DNA from: Planctomycetota bacterium | Lineage (GTDB): Bacteria; Planctomycetota; UBA1135; GCA-002748355 | Length of the DNA stretch: 64,000 nt | Direction of reading: 5' to 3' | Assembly (NCBI GenBank): GCA_020638795.1 | Contig: JACKHW010000010.1 | Coordinates: 1-64,000, forward strand | Part shown: one piece after another, positions 62,281-64,000 of the stretch | Numbering within the stretch: position 1 is the stretch's first letter | How the letters are laid out: every line of letters begins with the position of its first letter | The notes under the pieces: model-generated | What the model saw: only the letters and a program-made list of their open reading frames with translations | What the model was told of the DNA's origin: nothing | Database searches by the model: none | Position numbers and translations under genes: made by a program

Positions 62281-62994
62281 ATGAACAAGCGAGAAAGCGG
62301 TTTCACGCTTATCGAGCTGATGATCGTCGTCGCGATCATCGCCATCATCGCGTCGATTGCGATTCCGAACCTCATGGCGGCTCGCATCAATGCCAACGAA
62401 AGCGCGGCAATCGCCACGCTCAAGAACATCAGCTCGAGCCAGGCGCAGATCCAGGCCGCGGGCATCATCGACGCCAACGGAAACGGCGCCGGTGAGTATG
62501 GCTACTTCCAGGAGCTGTCGGGCGCCCGCAACGTCAAGACGGGAACGCCCGCGACGAGCGTCACGGTCAGCGCGGTCAAGGTCGCGCCGCCGGTTCTGTC
62601 CGGCGCCTTCGGCAAGGTCGACACGACCGGCCGCGTCCTCCGTTCGGGGTACTACTTCCAGATGTACCTCCCGGGCGTCGGTGCCGACTTCCTCGCGGAA
62701 GCCGATCCCACCGCTGCCTACCCGACGGTCGATCCGTCACAGTCCGAAGTGCTCTGGTCCTGCTACGCATGGCCGGCCAGCTTCGGCAACTCGGGCAAGC
62801 GCGCCTTCTTCGTCAACCAGCAGGGTGACGTGATGGCGACGTCGAACGCGACCACCAAGTACAGCGGCACCACCACGCCGCCGTCGGGTGGTGCGGCCTA
62901 CGTGACCGTCTCCGGTGTCACGCTGTCGATGGCGGCCGAAGTCGCCGTCAACACGACCGGCACGGACGGCATGCGCTGGACCGTCGTCAACTGA
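62281..62994 (+). CDS. pilA: Type IV pilin / pseudopilin
   Basis: A 237-residue prepilin. The leader MNKRESG ends at the prepilin peptidase site (Gly7-Phe8), followed by FTLIELMIVVAIIAIIASIA and IPNLMAAR, the class III N-terminal helix with Glu5. The globular part begins near residue 35 (NANESAAIATLKNISSSQAQ) and contains DANGNGAGEYGYFQEL, resembling pilins of the planctomycete 'prepilin-type N-terminal domain' group. One Cys (SCYAWPA) means no intramolecular disulphide. ATG 62281 has GGAG 9 nt upstream, which excludes the longer frame. It is followed by a hairpin terminator. Confidence 0.93.
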   Translation: MNKRESGFTLIELMIVVAIIAIIASIAIPNLMAARINANESAAIATLKNISSSQAQIQAAGIIDANGNGAGEYGYFQELSGARNVKTGTPATSVTVSAVKVAPPVLSGAFGKVDTTGRVLRSGYYFQMYLPGVGADFLAEADPTAAYPTVDPSQSEVLWSCYAWPASFGNSGKRAFFVNQQGDVMATSNATTKYSGTTTPPSGGAAYVTVSGVTLSMAAEVAVNTTGTDGMRWTVVN

Positions 62995-63016
62995 TCGACG
63001 AGCCTTGCTCTACGAG

Positions 63017-63049
63017 CGGCCCCGTGTGCCCCAGTGGCGTGCGGGGCCG
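63017..63049 (+). terminator. Hairpin terminator after the pilin gene
   Basis: 14-bp stem CGGCCCCGTGTGCC / GGCGTGCGGGGCCG, with three G-U pairs, loop CCAGT, then TTT. This is the closest to a classical Rho-independent terminator in the window. Confidence 0.7.
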
Positions 63050-63124
63050 TTTGCATGTACGCGATCCCGATGACAGCGGGCGATTGGCTCAACTGTCGGG
63101 TTGCCGTTTGACGATCGTGGTGTC

Positions 63125-64000
63125 ATGGCGACCGTCGACTCCCGCGAACGTGATCTCGTCACCTTGATGGCACCGGTGCAAGCCGAGGTCATCGCCGATG
63201 CGGATCCTGCGACCGCCGACCACGTGGACCGAGCTCCGCAGCGTGCGAATCGTACGAAGCTCGTGACGATCGTGTTGCCGGTGCTCAACGAGGCGGAGAA
63301 CCTGCGTGCCTTGCTGGTCGAACTCGACGACGTCCTCGCGCGCATCGAGGGTTTCGAGTTCGAGATCGTCGTCGTCGATGACGGGTCCACGGACGGGAGT
63401 TCGGAGATCGCCACGACGCACGGAGCCCGCGTCCATCGTCATCCACGCAATCTCGGCAACGGGGCTGCGGTCAAGCGAGGCATTCGTGAGGCGCGCGGAG
63501 AATACATCCTGCTGATGGACGGTGACGGTCAGCATCCGCCCGACGCCATCCCGCGGTTGCTCGCGAAGCTCGGCGATCACGACCTGGTCGTCGGCTCCCG
63601 CGGCGGAAGCGGGGGGAGCCTCCATCGCAACCTCGCCAACCGGATCTACAACCGAGCCGCGAGCTACGTTACGCAGGCGAAGATTCCGGACCTGACGAGC
63701 GGCTTTCGCGTCGCGCGTGCTGATTTCTTGAAGAGCTTCGTGCACATGCTGCCGAACACCTTCAGTTATCCGACCACGATCACGCTCGCGGCGTTCCGCG
63801 CCGGCTACTCGGTGCACTACGAACCGATCACCGTACGCAAGCGCGGTGGACGATCGAAGATCCGGTTATTCGAGGACGGGTCCCGCTTCTTCTTGATCAT
63901 CTTGAAGGTCGCAACGCTGGTCTCACCACTGCGCGTGTTCCTGCCGCTCTCGTTCTTCGTGGGCTTCATCGGACTCGCGTGGTACCTCTACAGTTTCTTC
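63125..64000 (+). CDS. Family 2 glycosyltransferase, DPM1-like (partial, runs off the window)
   Basis: The first 292 residues of a GT-A glycosyltransferase; the frame is still open at base 64000. After about 45 polar residues come LVTIVLPVLNEAENL, the nucleotide-binding VVVDDGSTDGS, the metal-binding MDGDGQHPP and SRGGSGGS. A C-terminal hydrophobic helix begins at LRVFLPLSFFVGFIGLAWYL. This order matches dolichol/undecaprenyl-phosphate mannosyl- or glucosyltransferases that load sugars onto lipid carriers at the cytoplasmic membrane. Such a donor could serve membrane glycosyltransferases like the one at the window's left edge; that link is inference. Confidence 0.9.
   Translation, partial: MATVDSRERDLVTLMAPVQAEVIADADPATADHVDRAPQRANRTKLVTIVLPVLNEAENLRALLVELDDVLARIEGFEFEIVVVDDGSTDGSSEIATTHGARVHRHPRNLGNGAAVKRGIREARGEYILLMDGDGQHPPDAIPRLLAKLGDHDLVVGSRGGSGGSLHRNLANRIYNRAASYVTQAKIPDLTSGFRVARADFLKSFVHMLPNTFSYPTTITLAAFRAGYSVHYEPITVRKRGGRSKIRLFEDGSRFFLIILKVATLVSPLRVFLPLSFFVGFIGLAWYLYSFF

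Overview
This is a GC-rich, gene-dense chromosomal segment of a diderm bacterium. Almost every gene reads left to right; only a PhzF-like gene and a transposase are on the minus strand. Diderm features are an outer-membrane secretin, a DUF481 barrel, many lipoproteins and an OmpA/Pal-type protein. These, together with a very large acidic insert in the RNase E/G protein and tandem giant lipoproteins, suggest Planctomycetota or a similarly deep lineage. That placement is inference; no rRNA gene is present.

Layout. 1-3.3 kb: end of a membrane glycosyltransferase, a DUF481 barrel and an MscS channel. 3.3-9.7 kb: two Ser tRNAs, the SRP RNA, dnaX-ybaB-recR, then rpoN-truA-hpf-HPr. 9.8-15.1 kb: pilM-pilN-pilO-pilQ, closed by twin hairpins. 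15.6-20 kb: RNase E/G with an Asp-rich insert of about 340 residues, then rplU-rpmA-obg. 20-24.7 kb: a PilT paralogue, a PDZ membrane protein resembling GspC, a type III pantothenate kinase and an unusual MnmE-like GTPase. 25.2-51.5 kb: seven large predicted lipoproteins, interrupted by a PhzF-like gene and an aspartate carbamoyltransferase carrying a PyrI-type zinc domain. 51.6-55.6 kb: prepilin peptidase, an OmpA-type lipoprotein and an EF-G-like GTPase. 55.7-57.05 kb: a Y1 (RAYT-type) transposase between inverted repeats of about 130 bp. 57.1-63 kb: pilT-pilB-pilC-TPR protein-pilin. The window ends inside a family 2 glycosyltransferase.

How it fits together. The window holds most of a type IV pilus / type II secretion-like machine: the PilMNO inner-membrane complex, secretin, two PilT ATPases, PilB, PilC, prepilin peptidase, a pilin and a GspC-like PDZ protein. 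The genes lie in separated blocks around the lipoprotein cluster. Four of the lipoproteins (two pairs) share one domain plan, two more are glycine-rich paralogues, and the seventh shares their N-terminal Ig-like module. This lipoprotein locus is the most likely undescribed system here: a lineage-specific set of cell-surface proteins that the neighbouring pilus or secretion machine might display or export. That link rests only on gene proximity.
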